Source: Accumulibacter sp003538495 (GTDB taxonomy: Bacteria; Pseudomonadota; Gammaproteobacteria; Burkholderiales; Rhodocyclaceae). From it: DNA of 64,000 nt. Positions within the stretch are counted from its first letter, which is position 1. The number at the start of each line of letters is the position of its first letter. The notes beneath the pieces are model-generated. The model saw only the letters and a list, made by a program, of their open reading frames with translations, did no database searches and was not told the origin of the DNA. The stretch spans positions 37,135 through 101,134 of the forward strand of contig NZ_JAPUVQ010000131.1 in assembly GCF_029255145.1 (NCBI RefSeq), written 5' to 3'. Position numbers and translations under genes: made by a program. Below are positions 53,728 to 63,131 of the stretch, in pieces.

Positions 53728-53937
53728 ATGATGACCGAAGAAGAGATCGCTGCAACGCGCGCCAACCTCGCAGAACTGCACGTCGAGCATCACGACCTCG
53801 ACCTGGTGATCGATCACCTGCTGCTCAGCCCGCCACCTGACGATCTCCTCATCCGCCGGCTCAAGAAACGCAAGCTGCTGCTCAAGGACCGGATCACCCA
53901 GCTCGAGGGAATGCTCGAGCCCGACGTGCAGGCTTGA
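53728..53937 (+). CDS. DUF465 (YdcH-like) small coiled-coil protein
   Basis: Encodes 69 residues that are almost all helix: LAELHVEHHDLDLVIDHLL then LIRRLKKRKLLLKDRITQLE, the pattern of DUF465/YdcH proteins. These are small conserved proteins of unknown function. Either of two adjacent ATGs (53728, 53731) may be the start. It follows azlD by 33 bp and could share its transcript. Confidence 0.85.
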   Translation: MMTEEEIAATRANLAELHVEHHDLDLVIDHLLLSPPPDDLLIRRLKKRKLLLKDRITQLEGMLEPDVQA

Positions 53938-54058
53938 GTGTTGCGGAACGTTCGACGCAAGCCTGGAGCGCGTCCGCACGCGACGCCGGAAGCCAGAATA
54001 CCAAGCCACGGCAAATGGAACGGCCAACGCCTCGCCGAACGCCCCCGGGGAGAGCCGC

Positions 54059-54964
54059 ATGCAACTGACCGTCAGCGGTCGCCGCTGCCAGATCGCCACC
54101 GGCGGACGCCCCTTCGAACCGGCCGGATCGGCCTGGCCGCCGCTGCTGCTGGTGCACGGCGCCGCCAACGACCGTGACTGCTGGCTGCAGGTCGCCGGCG
54201 CTCTGACCGCGGCCGGCTGCGCCGTGCTCGCGCCCGACCTGCCCGGGCACGGCCTGTCGGACGGTCCGGCCTTGCGCAGCATCGAGGAGATCGCCGACTG
54301 GCTGCCGGCGCTGCTCGACGCCGCCGCGGTCAGCGACGCCGTGCTGGTCGGGCATTCGATGGGTTCGCTGGTCGCCCTCGAGTGCGCTGCGCGCCATCCG
54401 CAACGCGTCAGGCGGCTGGCGCTGCTTGGCAGCTCGGCGCCGATGCCGGTCGCCGAGGCCCTGCTCGGACGCGCGGCGAGGCACCCGGACAGCGTCTGTC
54501 GGTTGATCACCGAGTACTCGCACACGCCGCAGTTCCTGCTCACCGGCGGTAGCGGGCACGGTGTCTGGGGAGCGGGCGCGACGCTGGCGATCATGCGCCG
54601 CAGCCCGCCTGGCGTGCTGGCCACCGACCTCGCCAACTGCAACGACTATCTGCATGGTCTCGAAGCGGCGGCACAGGTGTCGTGCCCGACCCTGCTGCTG
54701 GTCGGGCGCCGCGACCGGATGACGCCGCGCCGCAACCTGCCGCCGCTGCAATCGGCGTTGCGCCAGGTCGTTCGCTCCGAGATCGCGGACTGCGGGCACG
54801 CGATGATGAACGAGCGGCCACAAGCGATCGTCGCCGAACTGCTGGCCTTTGTCGCCGCGCCGGCTACAGCGGCGGCGTCAGCGACGCCGGCCCCCGCAGT
54901 CGCTGGCCCCCCCGGCCCTTTTCCTCTCCCGAACGCGCCAGGACGATCACCGCGGCAAGGATGA
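54059..54964 (+). CDS. Alpha/beta-hydrolase fold enzyme
   Basis: Encodes 301 residues; GGGGAG precedes the ATG at 54059. It has the oxyanion region LLLVHGAAND, GHGLSDG, nucleophile elbow VGHSMGSLVA (Ser near residue 100), an acid in LLVGRRDRMTP and the late His in DCGHAMMNERP. The last ~35 residues after the fold (Ala/Pro-rich, PAPAVAGPPGPF) are low complexity and encoded opposite the 3' end of the EamA gene. The substrate is unknown; relatives include esterases, C-C hydrolases and haloperoxidase-like enzymes. Confidence 0.88.
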   Translation: MQLTVSGRRCQIATGGRPFEPAGSAWPPLLLVHGAANDRDCWLQVAGALTAAGCAVLAPDLPGHGLSDGPALRSIEEIADWLPALLDAAAVSDAVLVGHSMGSLVALECAARHPQRVRRLALLGSSAPMPVAEALLGRAARHPDSVCRLITEYSHTPQFLLTGGSGHGVWGAGATLAIMRRSPPGVLATDLANCNDYLHGLEAAAQVSCPTLLLVGRRDRMTPRRNLPPLQSALRQVVRSEIADCGHAMMNERPQAIVAELLAFVAAPATAAASATPAPAVAGPPGPFPLPNAPGRSPRQG

Positions 54965-55805
54965 TCGCGCCGCCGAAGCCCTGCCAGGGACCGATCGCCT
55001 CTCCGAGGAACACCGCCGCCAGCAGTACGGTCACCACCGGTTCGAGGGTCGACAGCGTCGCCGCGTCGGCGGCACCCAGCCGCGCCATGCCGGCGAAGAA
55101 GGCGATGATCGCCACCACCGTCGACAACAGCGCGATGCTGCCGACGGCCGCCCAGGCCCCGGTCGACACCGGCCAGGCCGGCCCGCGCCAGAGCACGACC
55201 AGCCCGAAGACCAACGCCGCGGCGAGCATGATCACCGTCGCCGAGGGGATCGCGCCGCTCAGCGGTGTCACCCGCTCGCCGACCAGGATATAGACCGAGT
55301 AGATCAGCGCCGCACCGACACCGAGCAGAATACCGAGCGCACTGCCGGCAAGGCTGCCGCCGACGGCCAGCCCGGTACCGAGCAGGGCAGCAGCCACCGC
55401 CAGCAGCCGCAGCGGCGACAATCGCCGTCGTGTCAGCAGCGCCGACAGGACCGTGACGATCGCCGGATAAAGGTACAGCAGCAGCGCGGTCAGCCCGGCC
55501 GACGCGTACTGCAGTGCGGCAAAATAGCAGAACGACTCGCCTACGTAGCCGATCGCCCCCATCGCCGCCAGCAACAACAGCTGCCGTCCCCGCGGCCAGG
55601 CGATACCGCGAAGCTGCATCAGCAGCGCCATCGCCCCACCGGCCAGCGCGAAGCGCAGGAACAGCATGCTCGGCAGGTCGACGCCGTCGGCGTAGGCCAG
55701 TTTGGCGAAAATCGGCATCGCCCCGAAACCCGCCGCCGAAGCGACGATGCAGCCGACACCGACGAGGCGCCGGCGGGCCGCGGGATCAGCGATGACGGTC
55801 ACCAT
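54864..55805 (-). CDS. EamA/DMT superfamily transporter
   Basis: Encodes 313 residues with about ten membrane helices in two EamA repeats (VGCIVASAAGFGAMPIFAKL... and GVGAALIYSVYILVGERVT...; ends TLEPVVTVLLAAVFLGEAI). Members export amino acids or other metabolites. The ATG at 55805 gives a normal N-terminus. Its 3' end overlaps the convergent hydrolase gene by 101 bp. It lies 54 bp after the EEP-family gene, possibly in the same leftward transcript. The substrate is not predictable from sequence. Confidence 0.9.
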   Translation of the reverse strand: MVTVIADPAARRRLVGVGCIVASAAGFGAMPIFAKLAYADGVDLPSMLFLRFALAGGAMALLMQLRGIAWPRGRQLLLLAAMGAIGYVGESFCYFAALQYASAGLTALLLYLYPAIVTVLSALLTRRRLSPLRLLAVAAALLGTGLAVGGSLAGSALGILLGVGAALIYSVYILVGERVTPLSGAIPSATVIMLAAALVFGLVVLWRGPAWPVSTGAWAAVGSIALLSTVVAIIAFFAGMARLGAADAATLSTLEPVVTVLLAAVFLGEAIGPWQGFGGAIILAAVIVLARSGEEKGRGGQRLRGPASLTPPL

Positions 55806-55859
55806 CGGCAGTCACCATCGGAGCCGGCGGGCGCAGCCGCGTTGCCGGCGGCGCCCGGC

Positions 55860-56669
55860 TCACAGTTCAAGCTCGGCAATCAGCGGTGCGTGATCCGAGC
55901 AGCGCGCCCAGGCCAGGCCGTTGGGAACGTGCATGTCGAGCACCTGGAAACCGCGCACGTAGATGCGGTCGAGCGTCAGCCACGGCGCGAAGCTGGGGAA
56001 GGTGCGCGAGACGCCGGCGCGCGGGTCCTTGGCGGTGCGCCACGAGAGCAGCCACTGCAGCATGCCTGGTGTTTGCGGCACCGCCCTGGCGGCGACCGCC
56101 ACTTCCTCGACGCCCAGGCGGTCGCGCAGCAGCCCATCGACCCGCTGCTGCCAGTCATTGAAATCGCCGGCGATGATCAGCGGCGCGCCGGCTGGGACTT
56201 CGCGCAGCACCAGATCGGCGAGAAAGGTCGCCTGGCGAAGGCGGCTGCGCTTGATCAGGCCGAAGTGCAGGCAGATCAGGTGCACGTCCTTGCCCCGGCC
56301 GCGGCCAAAGCGCATCACCGCGTGCAGCAAACCGCGCTTTTCAAGCACGTGGTCGGAGATGTCGTGGTTGACGAAGTTAACGATGCGGTGGCGCGAGAGA
56401 ATGGCGTTGCCATGATGACCGTGCGGATAGACCGCGTTCATGCCGTAGGCGCGGTGCGCGTAGGCGCCGAAGGACAGGAACTCGAGCTGGGTGCCCAGCG
56501 GCTGGTCGGGGTGGTGCGCGAGCCGCTCGTTGCGGTCCTGCACTTCCTGGAGGAAAACGATGTCGGCGTCGATCGCCTGCAGCGCCTGCCGGACGTCGTG
56601 GATCCGCGGCCGCCCGCGAATGCCGGTGACGCCCTTGTGAATGTTGTAGGTGGCAACCCTGAGCTTCAT
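55860..56669 (-). CDS. Endonuclease/exonuclease/phosphatase (EEP) family protein
   Basis: Encodes 269 residues with the full EEP pattern: RVATYNIHKG, IVFLQEVQDRN (metal-binding Glu), HGNAILSRHRIV, LICLHFGL, LIIAGDFNDW (Asp/Asn pair), LDRIYVRG and final CSDHAPLIAEL. This resembles YbhP-like members, often found next to cardiolipin synthases and acting on phospholipid or nucleotide phosphates. No cardiolipin synthase is adjacent here. No signal peptide is seen. It starts 34 bp after the lipoprotein gene and may be part of the RND operon. Confidence 0.9.
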   Translation of the reverse strand: MKLRVATYNIHKGVTGIRGRPRIHDVRQALQAIDADIVFLQEVQDRNERLAHHPDQPLGTQLEFLSFGAYAHRAYGMNAVYPHGHHGNAILSRHRIVNFVNHDISDHVLEKRGLLHAVMRFGRGRGKDVHLICLHFGLIKRSRLRQATFLADLVLREVPAGAPLIIAGDFNDWQQRVDGLLRDRLGVEEVAVAARAVPQTPGMLQWLLSWRTAKDPRAGVSRTFPSFAPWLTLDRIYVRGFQVLDMHVPNGLAWARCSDHAPLIAELEL

Positions 56670-56703
56670 GGCTGGGCCTGTGAGCTACCGTCTCGATCGT
56701 GCG

Positions 56704-58167
56704 TCACGGCAGGCGTTCAAAATAGCGATCGATCAGTGTCGGATCGTCGAAATGACGCCGCCCGACGAAAGCCGTCGCGTGGCGTCCCCATTGTCGCATC
56801 TGGCCGGGGCTGGCGATACCCATCGGCCAGAAGAAGAAGCGTTCGAGCCGCTCGCTGCCGGCGATCAGTCCGTCAGCATCGAAGGCGCTGCGCGACCCGC
56901 CGTCGGGTAGCGGCAGCATGCGCAACTGGTCGTCGTCGCGCAGCGCCATGACGACACCGACCCCGCCGTTTGCGTCCGCGCGCTCGACGGCGACCCGCTG
57001 CAGGTAATGCGTTCGTGCCGCCAGCCAGAGCACGACGCGTTCATTGTCCGCTGGCGAACGTACGCTGGCGGGCGCGAACAGACCTTCGTCGATCGACTCG
57101 GGCTGCGGCCTCGCCCGCACCCGCTCGGTCGGGAAAAAGAGGTGATAGCAACCGCAGGGGTGAATGCTGTCGTAGAGCAGTGCCGCTCCGTCCTCGGTCA
57201 GCGTGACGCGCCACAGCAGGCCGTCGAGGCGTCCGGCGAGGACGTCGAAAGCGTGCGCTGGCGGCCGCGCCGGGAACCAGGCGGTGTACACCAGTTGCAG
57301 CAGCCAGCGGCCAGCGATCCGGGTGTGCGCGGCGCGCACGTAGAGCAGCGCTTGGTCAACGGCGACGCCGATCCGGAGCGCGTCGCCGTCGCGCTGCCAG
57401 ACCAGCGCACCGGGGCGATCGTTGTCGTCGGCGGTCGCGATCGCCAGGCGCGGCGCGTGGCGAACGATCAGCTCGGCCAGTTCCTCTTGCGCAATCGCTG
57501 GCAGCCCGAGCAGCGGTGCGACCGGCAAGCTCGGCACCGCGTCCAGTCGGGCGGCCGGGCGATAGGGAAGGCGCGGCAGGCTGCCCGGAGCGCTGGCCGG
57601 GGCGGCGCCGGCAAACTCGGCGAGCGTCTCGCGCTGCCAGCGGCGGATTCCGGTGGCGAACGGATAGCGCGTCAGCGCGTACAGGCCGACGATGCGCTCG
57701 GCGGTCGAGTAATCGTCGGGGACCTGCGCGGCTTCCAGCAGGGCCGCCAGACGACGCTGGTCGGCGCGCGCCAGGACATCCCGGCAGGCGGCAAGCGCAT
57801 CGGCTGCGGCGGCGGTGTCGCCACCGGCGTTACGCAGCTCAATGCGCCGCGCGCCATCGTCCAGCGCGGCCAGCGCCGACATCCACTCGCCAGCGCGCTG
57901 CGGGTCCTTGGCTACCGCCGCGGTACTGGCCAGCAGCGCCAGCGACCGGTCGACGCGCAGGTAGGGAAAACCGGCAACGCGCGGCGCCTGGGCGTCGCGC
58001 GTGCCAGCCGCTTCGATCGTCGCGTCGCTGGCCTTGAACAGACGCGCACAATCGCCGAGCGCGTCGTCATGCTGCAGAAGCTGTGCCACCGGTTGCTGCC
58101 GGTAGGGGTCGATGCTGACGCAGCCGACCAGCACGCAGCCGCTCAGGGCAATGCCGAGGGCGCGCAT
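56704..58167 (-). CDS. Conserved lipoprotein of unknown function with PCGCYH motif
   Basis: Encodes 487 residues. The N-terminus is a lipoprotein signal with LVGC lipobox (Cys16). The body is Ala/Arg-rich with no domain I recognise. It contains SIHPCGCYHLFFPTERV near residue 330, a C-x-C-x-H cluster that might bind metal, and VYTAWFPARPP near 290, where a long beta-rich segment begins. Its ATG overlaps the stop of the SRPBCC gene (TGATG), so the two proteins are made together. An envelope function linked to the neighbouring pump is likely, but the role is unknown. Confidence 0.8.
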   Translation of the reverse strand: MRALGIALSGCVLVGCVSIDPYRQQPVAQLLQHDDALGDCARLFKASDATIEAAGTRDAQAPRVAGFPYLRVDRSLALLASTAAVAKDPQRAGEWMSALAALDDGARRIELRNAGGDTAAAADALAACRDVLARADQRRLAALLEAAQVPDDYSTAERIVGLYALTRYPFATGIRRWQRETLAEFAGAAPASAPGSLPRLPYRPAARLDAVPSLPVAPLLGLPAIAQEELAELIVRHAPRLAIATADDNDRPGALVWQRDGDALRIGVAVDQALLYVRAAHTRIAGRWLLQLVYTAWFPARPPAHAFDVLAGRLDGLLWRVTLTEDGAALLYDSIHPCGCYHLFFPTERVRARPQPESIDEGLFAPASVRSPADNERVVLWLAARTHYLQRVAVERADANGGVGVVMALRDDDQLRMLPLPDGGSRSAFDADGLIAGSERLERFFFWPMGIASPGQMRQWGRHATAFVGRRHFDDPTLIDRYFERLP

Positions 58168-58829
58168 CAGCCGGCGGCCGCGGCCGCCTGCCGGCGGGCG
58201 ATCTCGCGCAACATCGCCTCGAACTGCTCGCGCATCGTGCGGCGCACCGCGCCGACGCCGAACAGCGAGCCGATCAGCGGCGGCAGTGGCCGCGCCAGCG
58301 CGAAGCGCGCGTCGTAATCCAGGCGCACGCCGGCGCGCTCCGGCAGAAGGATCGGGGTCAGGCTGTAGCGGCCGGTGAAGCTGCGCAGGGTCGCCTCCTC
58401 GCTAGCCGCCGAGCTGGCGGCCAGGGTCGCCAGGACGGTGCTGTAGGGCGTGTGCCGGACCAGCAGACGAAGCTGCACCGGCAGCTCGACGAACAGCACG
58501 GAGAACACGCCCACCTGCTCGATGGTCAGCAGATTGCCAGTACGGTCCAGCACCCGGGCGCGGGTCACGCCGGGGACGAATTCGCGCAAGCGCTGGTAGT
58601 CGGTCAGCGTTCCCCAGACCAGTTCCTGGTCGGCGGCGACCTGGGCGCTGGCATGCACCACATAGGTCTCGTCATCGAGCGCCACGTCGATCGTAACGGC
58701 CGTCGTGGTGTCGATAGCAGGTGTCGCCGCCAGACCGGCGCCAAAAGCCAGCCCCAGCATGGCGAGCAGCAGCCAGCCCCGACGGCGGTCAGAGCAAGGC
58801 GCCGCCAGGCTGCGTGCGGGATCACTCAT
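58167..58829 (-). CDS. Exported SRPBCC-fold protein
   Basis: Encodes 220 residues. A hydrophobic segment at ~19-35 (WLLLAMLGLAFGAGLAA) acts as a signal peptide or anchor. The rest matches the SRPBCC/START-like lipid- or ligand-binding fold (VVHASAQVAADQELVWGTLTDY, LREFVPGVTRARVL, SLTPILLPERAGVRLDY as short motifs). Such domains bind hydrophobic ligands. Its start overlaps the end of the RND pump gene by 8 bp and its stop overlaps the lipoprotein start by 1 bp. It may deliver or sense a hydrophobic substrate of the pump; this is inference. Confidence 0.85.
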   Translation of the reverse strand: MSDPARSLAAPCSDRRRGWLLLAMLGLAFGAGLAATPAIDTTTAVTIDVALDDETYVVHASAQVAADQELVWGTLTDYQRLREFVPGVTRARVLDRTGNLLTIEQVGVFSVLFVELPVQLRLLVRHTPYSTVLATLAASSAASEEATLRSFTGRYSLTPILLPERAGVRLDYDARFALARPLPPLIGSLFGVGAVRRTMREQFEAMLREIARRQAAAAAG

Positions 58830-61800
58830 GCTCGTCCGCGGAGCGGCCGTCGCCCGCCGACGCCAGGCCAGCTGCGGTCGCCTTCCCGGCCTGCCCCCGC
58901 GCCGCCAGCCACTCGCTGCAACGGTCGAGGTAGAGGTAGATCACCGGTGTGAAGTAGAGCGTCAGGAACTGCGAGAAGAGCAGGCCACCGACCACCGCCA
59001 GGCCGAGCGACTGCCGGCTGGCGCCGCTGGCGCCGAAGCCGATGGCGATCGGCAGGGTGCCGAGGAGCGCTGCCATGGTGGTCATCATGATCGGCCGGAA
59101 GCGCACCAGGCACGCCTCGTGGATCGCTTCGCGCGGCGGCCTGGCGTGCCGTCGCCGGGCCTCGATGGCAAAGTCGATCATCATGATCGCGTTCTTCTTG
59201 ACGATGCCGACCAGCATGATGATCCCGACGTAGCCGTACATGTCGAGTTCGCGCCCGAACAGCGTCAGCGTCACCAGCGCGCCAAGCCCGGCGGTCGGCA
59301 AGCCCGAAAGGATGGTCAGCGGGTGGACGGTGCTTTCGTAGAGAATGCCGAGAACGATGTAGATCACGAACACGGCCATCACCAGCAGCATGCCCATGCC
59401 GGCCAGCGACGCCTGGAAGGCCTGCGCCGCGCCCTGGAAGCTGCCGAGCAGCGTTTCCGGAACGCCCAGCATCGCCTGCAGCGCGCGCACCTCGGCGATG
59501 GCGGTGGACAAGGACACCCCCGGTGCGAGGTTGAACGAGAGGGTGACCGCCGGCACCTGTCCCTGGTGGTTGATGGTCAGCGGCGCGACGCCGGTGCTGG
59601 AGCGGGTAACCGCGTTGAGCGGCACCAGCGCGCCGGTGCTCGAACGAACGTGGAGCATGGCCAGCGCCGCCGGGTCGGTCTGGAACTTCGGCTCGACCTC
59701 GAGGATCACCCAGTAGGCGTTGGTCGGCGTGTAGATGGTCGACACCTGGCGCTGGCCGTAGGCGCTGTACAGCGCATCCTCGATCTGCGCCGGCGTCACC
59801 CCGAGCGCCGCGGCCCTGTCACGATCGATCTCGACCGCCACCTTGGGCGTCCGGATCTGCAGATCGCTGGAAACATCCTGCAGCCCGGGCAACGTTCGCA
59901 GCTTCTCCTCGAGGATCGGCGCCCAGTGATGGAGTTGGTCGAGGTCGGCGTCCTGCAGCGTGTACTGATAGAGGCTCTTGGTCAGCCGGCCACCGATCCG
60001 GATCGTCGGCACGCTCTGCAGGAAGACCTTCATTCCCGGCACCGCGGTCAGTTGCGGTCGCAACTCCTGGATGATCTGCTCGGGACTGGCGCGCTCGCCG
60101 TACGGCTTGAGGACGATCAGCATGCGGCCGAGGTTGAGCGTCTGCGAGAAGCCCGAGGTCCCGATGAAGGACATCACGGTGGCGACGTTGGGATTCGCCT
60201 GCACCAGGCGCGCGACCTGTCGTTGCTTGTCCATCATCGCCTCGAAGGAAACGTCCTGCGCGGCCTCGGTGAAAGCGAAGATCTGTCCGATGTCGTCGCT
60301 GGGCAGAAAGCCCTTGGGGGTGTTGTTGAACATCACGGCGGTGGCCGCGATCACCAGCAGGAAGGCCAGCATGGTCGCCCGTGGTCGGGCCAGCACCCAC
60401 CCCAGGCTGCGCTGGTAGCCGCGCCGCCAGGCTTCGAAAAAGCGCTCGGAGAGCTGGTACAGGCGGCCGTGCCGGTGGTGATCGGTGGGCTTGAGCAGGC
60501 GGGCGGCGAGCAATGGCGTCAGGGTCAGCGAGACGAAACCGGAAACCAGCACGGCGACCATGATGGTCACCGCGAACTCGTGCAGCAGCCGGCCGAGAAT
60601 GCCGCCCATGAACAGGATCGGGATGAACACCGCGACCAGTGACACGGTCATGCTCAACACCGTGAAGCCGATTTCGTCGGTCCCGCTGAGCGCCGCCTCA
60701 AGCGGCGTCTCGCCCATCTCCATGTGGCGGGTGATGTTCTCCAGTACGACGATGGCGTCGTCGACCACCAGACCGACGCACAGCGTCAGCGCCATCAGCG
60801 AGATGTTGTCGAGGCTGAAATCCATCAGGTACATCACCGAGAAGGTGCCGATGATCGACATCGGCAATGCCAGGCTGGGAATCAGCGTCGCCGAGACGTT
60901 GCGCAGGAACACGAAGATGACCATGATCACCAGCGCCAGCGCCAGCAGCAGGGTGAACTTGACGTCGGCGACCGACGCACGGATCGACTGTGAGCGGTCG
61001 TACATGACGTCGATCTTGATGCCGGTCGGTGCCTGCTCGCGGAACGACGGCAGCAGCGCCCGGATGGCATCGACCAGCTCGACGGTATTGGTCCCCGGCT
61101 GCCGCTGGATGGCCAGGATGATCGTCCGTTCGTCCTTGTACCAGGCCGCGTACTTGTCGTTCTCGACGCCATCGATGACCCGTCCCAGCGCGCTCAGGCG
61201 CACCGGCGCGCCATTGCGGTAGGCGACAATCAGCGGCCGGTAGGCGGCAGCGTCCTTGAGCTGGCCGCCGGCCTCGACCGAAAACGCGCGCTGGGCACCG
61301 TACAGCGTGCCGGTCGGCTTGTTGACGTTATGGCTGGCGATCGCCTGCTGCACTTCGTCGATGCCGATGCCGCGCGCCGCCAGCAGGTTCGGGTCGAGCT
61401 GCACCCGCACCGCATACTTCTGGCTGCCGAAGACCTGCACCTGTGCGACCCCGGCGATCGTCGACAGGCGCTGCGCGATGCGCGTCTGGGCGTACTCGTC
61501 GACCGCCGAGAGCGGCATCGTCTCGGAGCGGGCGACCAGGTAGAAAACCGCCGCATCGGCCGGGTTGACCTTGCGGAACGCTGGCGGGTTGGTCATCTCC
61601 GGCGGCAGCTGCCGCAAGGCCGTCGAGATCGCCGACTGCACGTCCTGCGCAGCGGCGTCGATGTTGCGATTCAACGCAAACTGCAGGGTAATCGAAGTCG
61701 TTCCCACGGCACTGGTCGAGGTCATCGACTCGAGCGCGGGAATCGTCGAAAACTGCTTCTCGAGCGGCGTCGCGACGGCGGCGGCGACCGTCTCGGCGTT

Positions 61801-61962
61801 GGCGCCGGGCAGGTTGGCGCTGACCGTGATGGTAGGAAAATCGACGTTCGGCAGATCGGAAACCGGCAGCAGGCGGTAGGCGATCAGGCCGAAGACCAGA
61901 ATCGACAGCATCACCAGCCCGGTCATCACCGGGCGATAGATGAAGGGGCGCGAGATGTTCAT
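58822..61962 (-). CDS. RND efflux pump permease (HAE1 / MdtBC-like)
   Basis: Encodes 1046 residues with the layout of AcrB/MdtB-type pumps: MNISRPFIYRPVMTGLVMLS at the start, twelve membrane helices, two large periplasmic loops, and the proton-relay region TLCVGLVVDDAIVVLENI in helix 4 with its two Asp residues. The N-terminal LPNVDFPTITVSANLPGA is typical of the MdtB/MuxB side of the family. It exports drugs, bile-like compounds or other amphiphiles. It starts 29 bp after the adaptor gene. No outer-membrane channel gene is present in the window, so TolC or another protein must be supplied elsewhere. Confidence 0.95.
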   Translation of the reverse strand: MNISRPFIYRPVMTGLVMLSILVFGLIAYRLLPVSDLPNVDFPTITVSANLPGANAETVAAAVATPLEKQFSTIPALESMTSTSAVGTTSITLQFALNRNIDAAAQDVQSAISTALRQLPPEMTNPPAFRKVNPADAAVFYLVARSETMPLSAVDEYAQTRIAQRLSTIAGVAQVQVFGSQKYAVRVQLDPNLLAARGIGIDEVQQAIASHNVNKPTGTLYGAQRAFSVEAGGQLKDAAAYRPLIVAYRNGAPVRLSALGRVIDGVENDKYAAWYKDERTIILAIQRQPGTNTVELVDAIRALLPSFREQAPTGIKIDVMYDRSQSIRASVADVKFTLLLALALVIMVIFVFLRNVSATLIPSLALPMSIIGTFSVMYLMDFSLDNISLMALTLCVGLVVDDAIVVLENITRHMEMGETPLEAALSGTDEIGFTVLSMTVSLVAVFIPILFMGGILGRLLHEFAVTIMVAVLVSGFVSLTLTPLLAARLLKPTDHHRHGRLYQLSERFFEAWRRGYQRSLGWVLARPRATMLAFLLVIAATAVMFNNTPKGFLPSDDIGQIFAFTEAAQDVSFEAMMDKQRQVARLVQANPNVATVMSFIGTSGFSQTLNLGRMLIVLKPYGERASPEQIIQELRPQLTAVPGMKVFLQSVPTIRIGGRLTKSLYQYTLQDADLDQLHHWAPILEEKLRTLPGLQDVSSDLQIRTPKVAVEIDRDRAAALGVTPAQIEDALYSAYGQRQVSTIYTPTNAYWVILEVEPKFQTDPAALAMLHVRSSTGALVPLNAVTRSSTGVAPLTINHQGQVPAVTLSFNLAPGVSLSTAIAEVRALQAMLGVPETLLGSFQGAAQAFQASLAGMGMLLVMAVFVIYIVLGILYESTVHPLTILSGLPTAGLGALVTLTLFGRELDMYGYVGIIMLVGIVKKNAIMMIDFAIEARRRHARPPREAIHEACLVRFRPIMMTTMAALLGTLPIAIGFGASGASRQSLGLAVVGGLLFSQFLTLYFTPVIYLYLDRCSEWLAARGQAGKATAAGLASAGDGRSADEHE

Positions 61963-61991
61963 GCAAGGCTCATGACGGCTGCGCGATCACT

Positions 61992-63131
61992 TCACGACCC
62001 TTGCCGGGTGGCGTCCCGGACCAGCACCGGGCTGCCCGGGACCAGTCGCGACTGGCCATCGACGACCACCTGTTCGCCCTCGGCCAGGCCGCTGGCCAGC
62101 ACCGCTTCAGCGCCGGCCGTGCGCGCCACCTCGACTTCGCGCCGCTGCGCCTTGCCCTCGGCGTCGACGACGAAAACATAGCTCCCCTTGGGGCCGGTCT
62201 GCACCGCATCCACCGGAACGACCAGCGCACCCGCCTGCTCGCCGAGGGCGAGCACGGTACGCACGAACTGCCCCGGCCACAGCCCGGTGTCGCGGTTGGC
62301 AACGCTGGCGCGCAGCTTGACGGTGCCGGTGGCCGGGTCCACCGCGTTATCGACGAAGGCCAGCGTGCCACTGGTCTGTACCGCCTGCCCGTCGGCGTCG
62401 CTGCCGACGACGGTGACCACCGCTGCCCCGGCACTCCGTACCTGCGCCAGGTATTGTTCGGGCACCGAGAAGTTGACGAAAATCGGTGTCAACTGCTTGA
62501 TCACGACCAGCGCTTCGCTGTCGTTGGCCTTCACCAGATTGCCCTGCTGAATCAGGATCCGCCCGGCGCGCCCGACGATCGGCGCGCGGATCGTGCAGTA
62601 CTGGAGCTGCAGCCGGGCGCCGTCGACCGCGGCGCGGTCGGCCTCGACGTTGGCCAGCGCGCTGTCGAGCCGGGTCTTGTACTGCTGATAGCCGTCGGCG
62701 GAAATGAAGCGCTGCTGCAACAGGTCCTGGTAGCGCGCATCCTGCGCCCGCGCCTGCGCCAGCAGTGCCAGATCGCTGGCCAGTCTCGCCTCGGCCTGCC
62801 TGAGCTGCGCCAGCGCCGGACGGCGATCGATCTCGAACAGCAGCTGTCCGGGTTTGACGTCGTCGCCGTCGGCGAATGCCACCTTGACGATCTGGCCGTC
62901 GATACGCGACTTCACCGCCACGCTGGCGATCGCCTCGACATTGCCGATCCCCTCGACGCTCACCGGCACGTTCCTGCGCTGGACGGAGACCAGCACCACC
63001 GGAACGTCTTGCTGACTCGCTTTCGCGGCATTGCCGGCAGACGGCGATTGGTCCACGCCACAGCCGCCGAGAACGCTCAGCGACCAGACGAGGACGGCGG
63101 TCTGCAGACGGGCGCGGGTATCGATAGCCAT
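61992..63131 (-). CDS. RND efflux periplasmic adaptor (membrane fusion protein)
   Basis: Encodes 379 residues from the ATG at 63131. The N-terminus is a lipoprotein signal (VWSLSVLGGCG, Cys near residue 24). It has the lipoyl-like half motifs (IVKVAFADGDDVKPGQLLFEID and RAPIVGRAGRILIQQGNLV, read as parts), a helical hairpin (~105-165) and the beta-barrel region (GTVKLRASVANRDTGLWPGQFV). It is an MdtA-type adaptor that joins the permease to the outer-membrane channel. It heads the leftward operon of pump, SRPBCC protein and lipoprotein. Confidence 0.94.
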   Translation of the reverse strand: MAIDTRARLQTAVLVWSLSVLGGCGVDQSPSAGNAAKASQQDVPVVLVSVQRRNVPVSVEGIGNVEAIASVAVKSRIDGQIVKVAFADGDDVKPGQLLFEIDRRPALAQLRQAEARLASDLALLAQARAQDARYQDLLQQRFISADGYQQYKTRLDSALANVEADRAAVDGARLQLQYCTIRAPIVGRAGRILIQQGNLVKANDSEALVVIKQLTPIFVNFSVPEQYLAQVRSAGAAVVTVVGSDADGQAVQTSGTLAFVDNAVDPATGTVKLRASVANRDTGLWPGQFVRTVLALGEQAGALVVPVDAVQTGPKGSYVFVVDAEGKAQRREVEVARTAGAEAVLASGLAEGEQVVVDGQSRLVPGSPVLVRDATRQGS

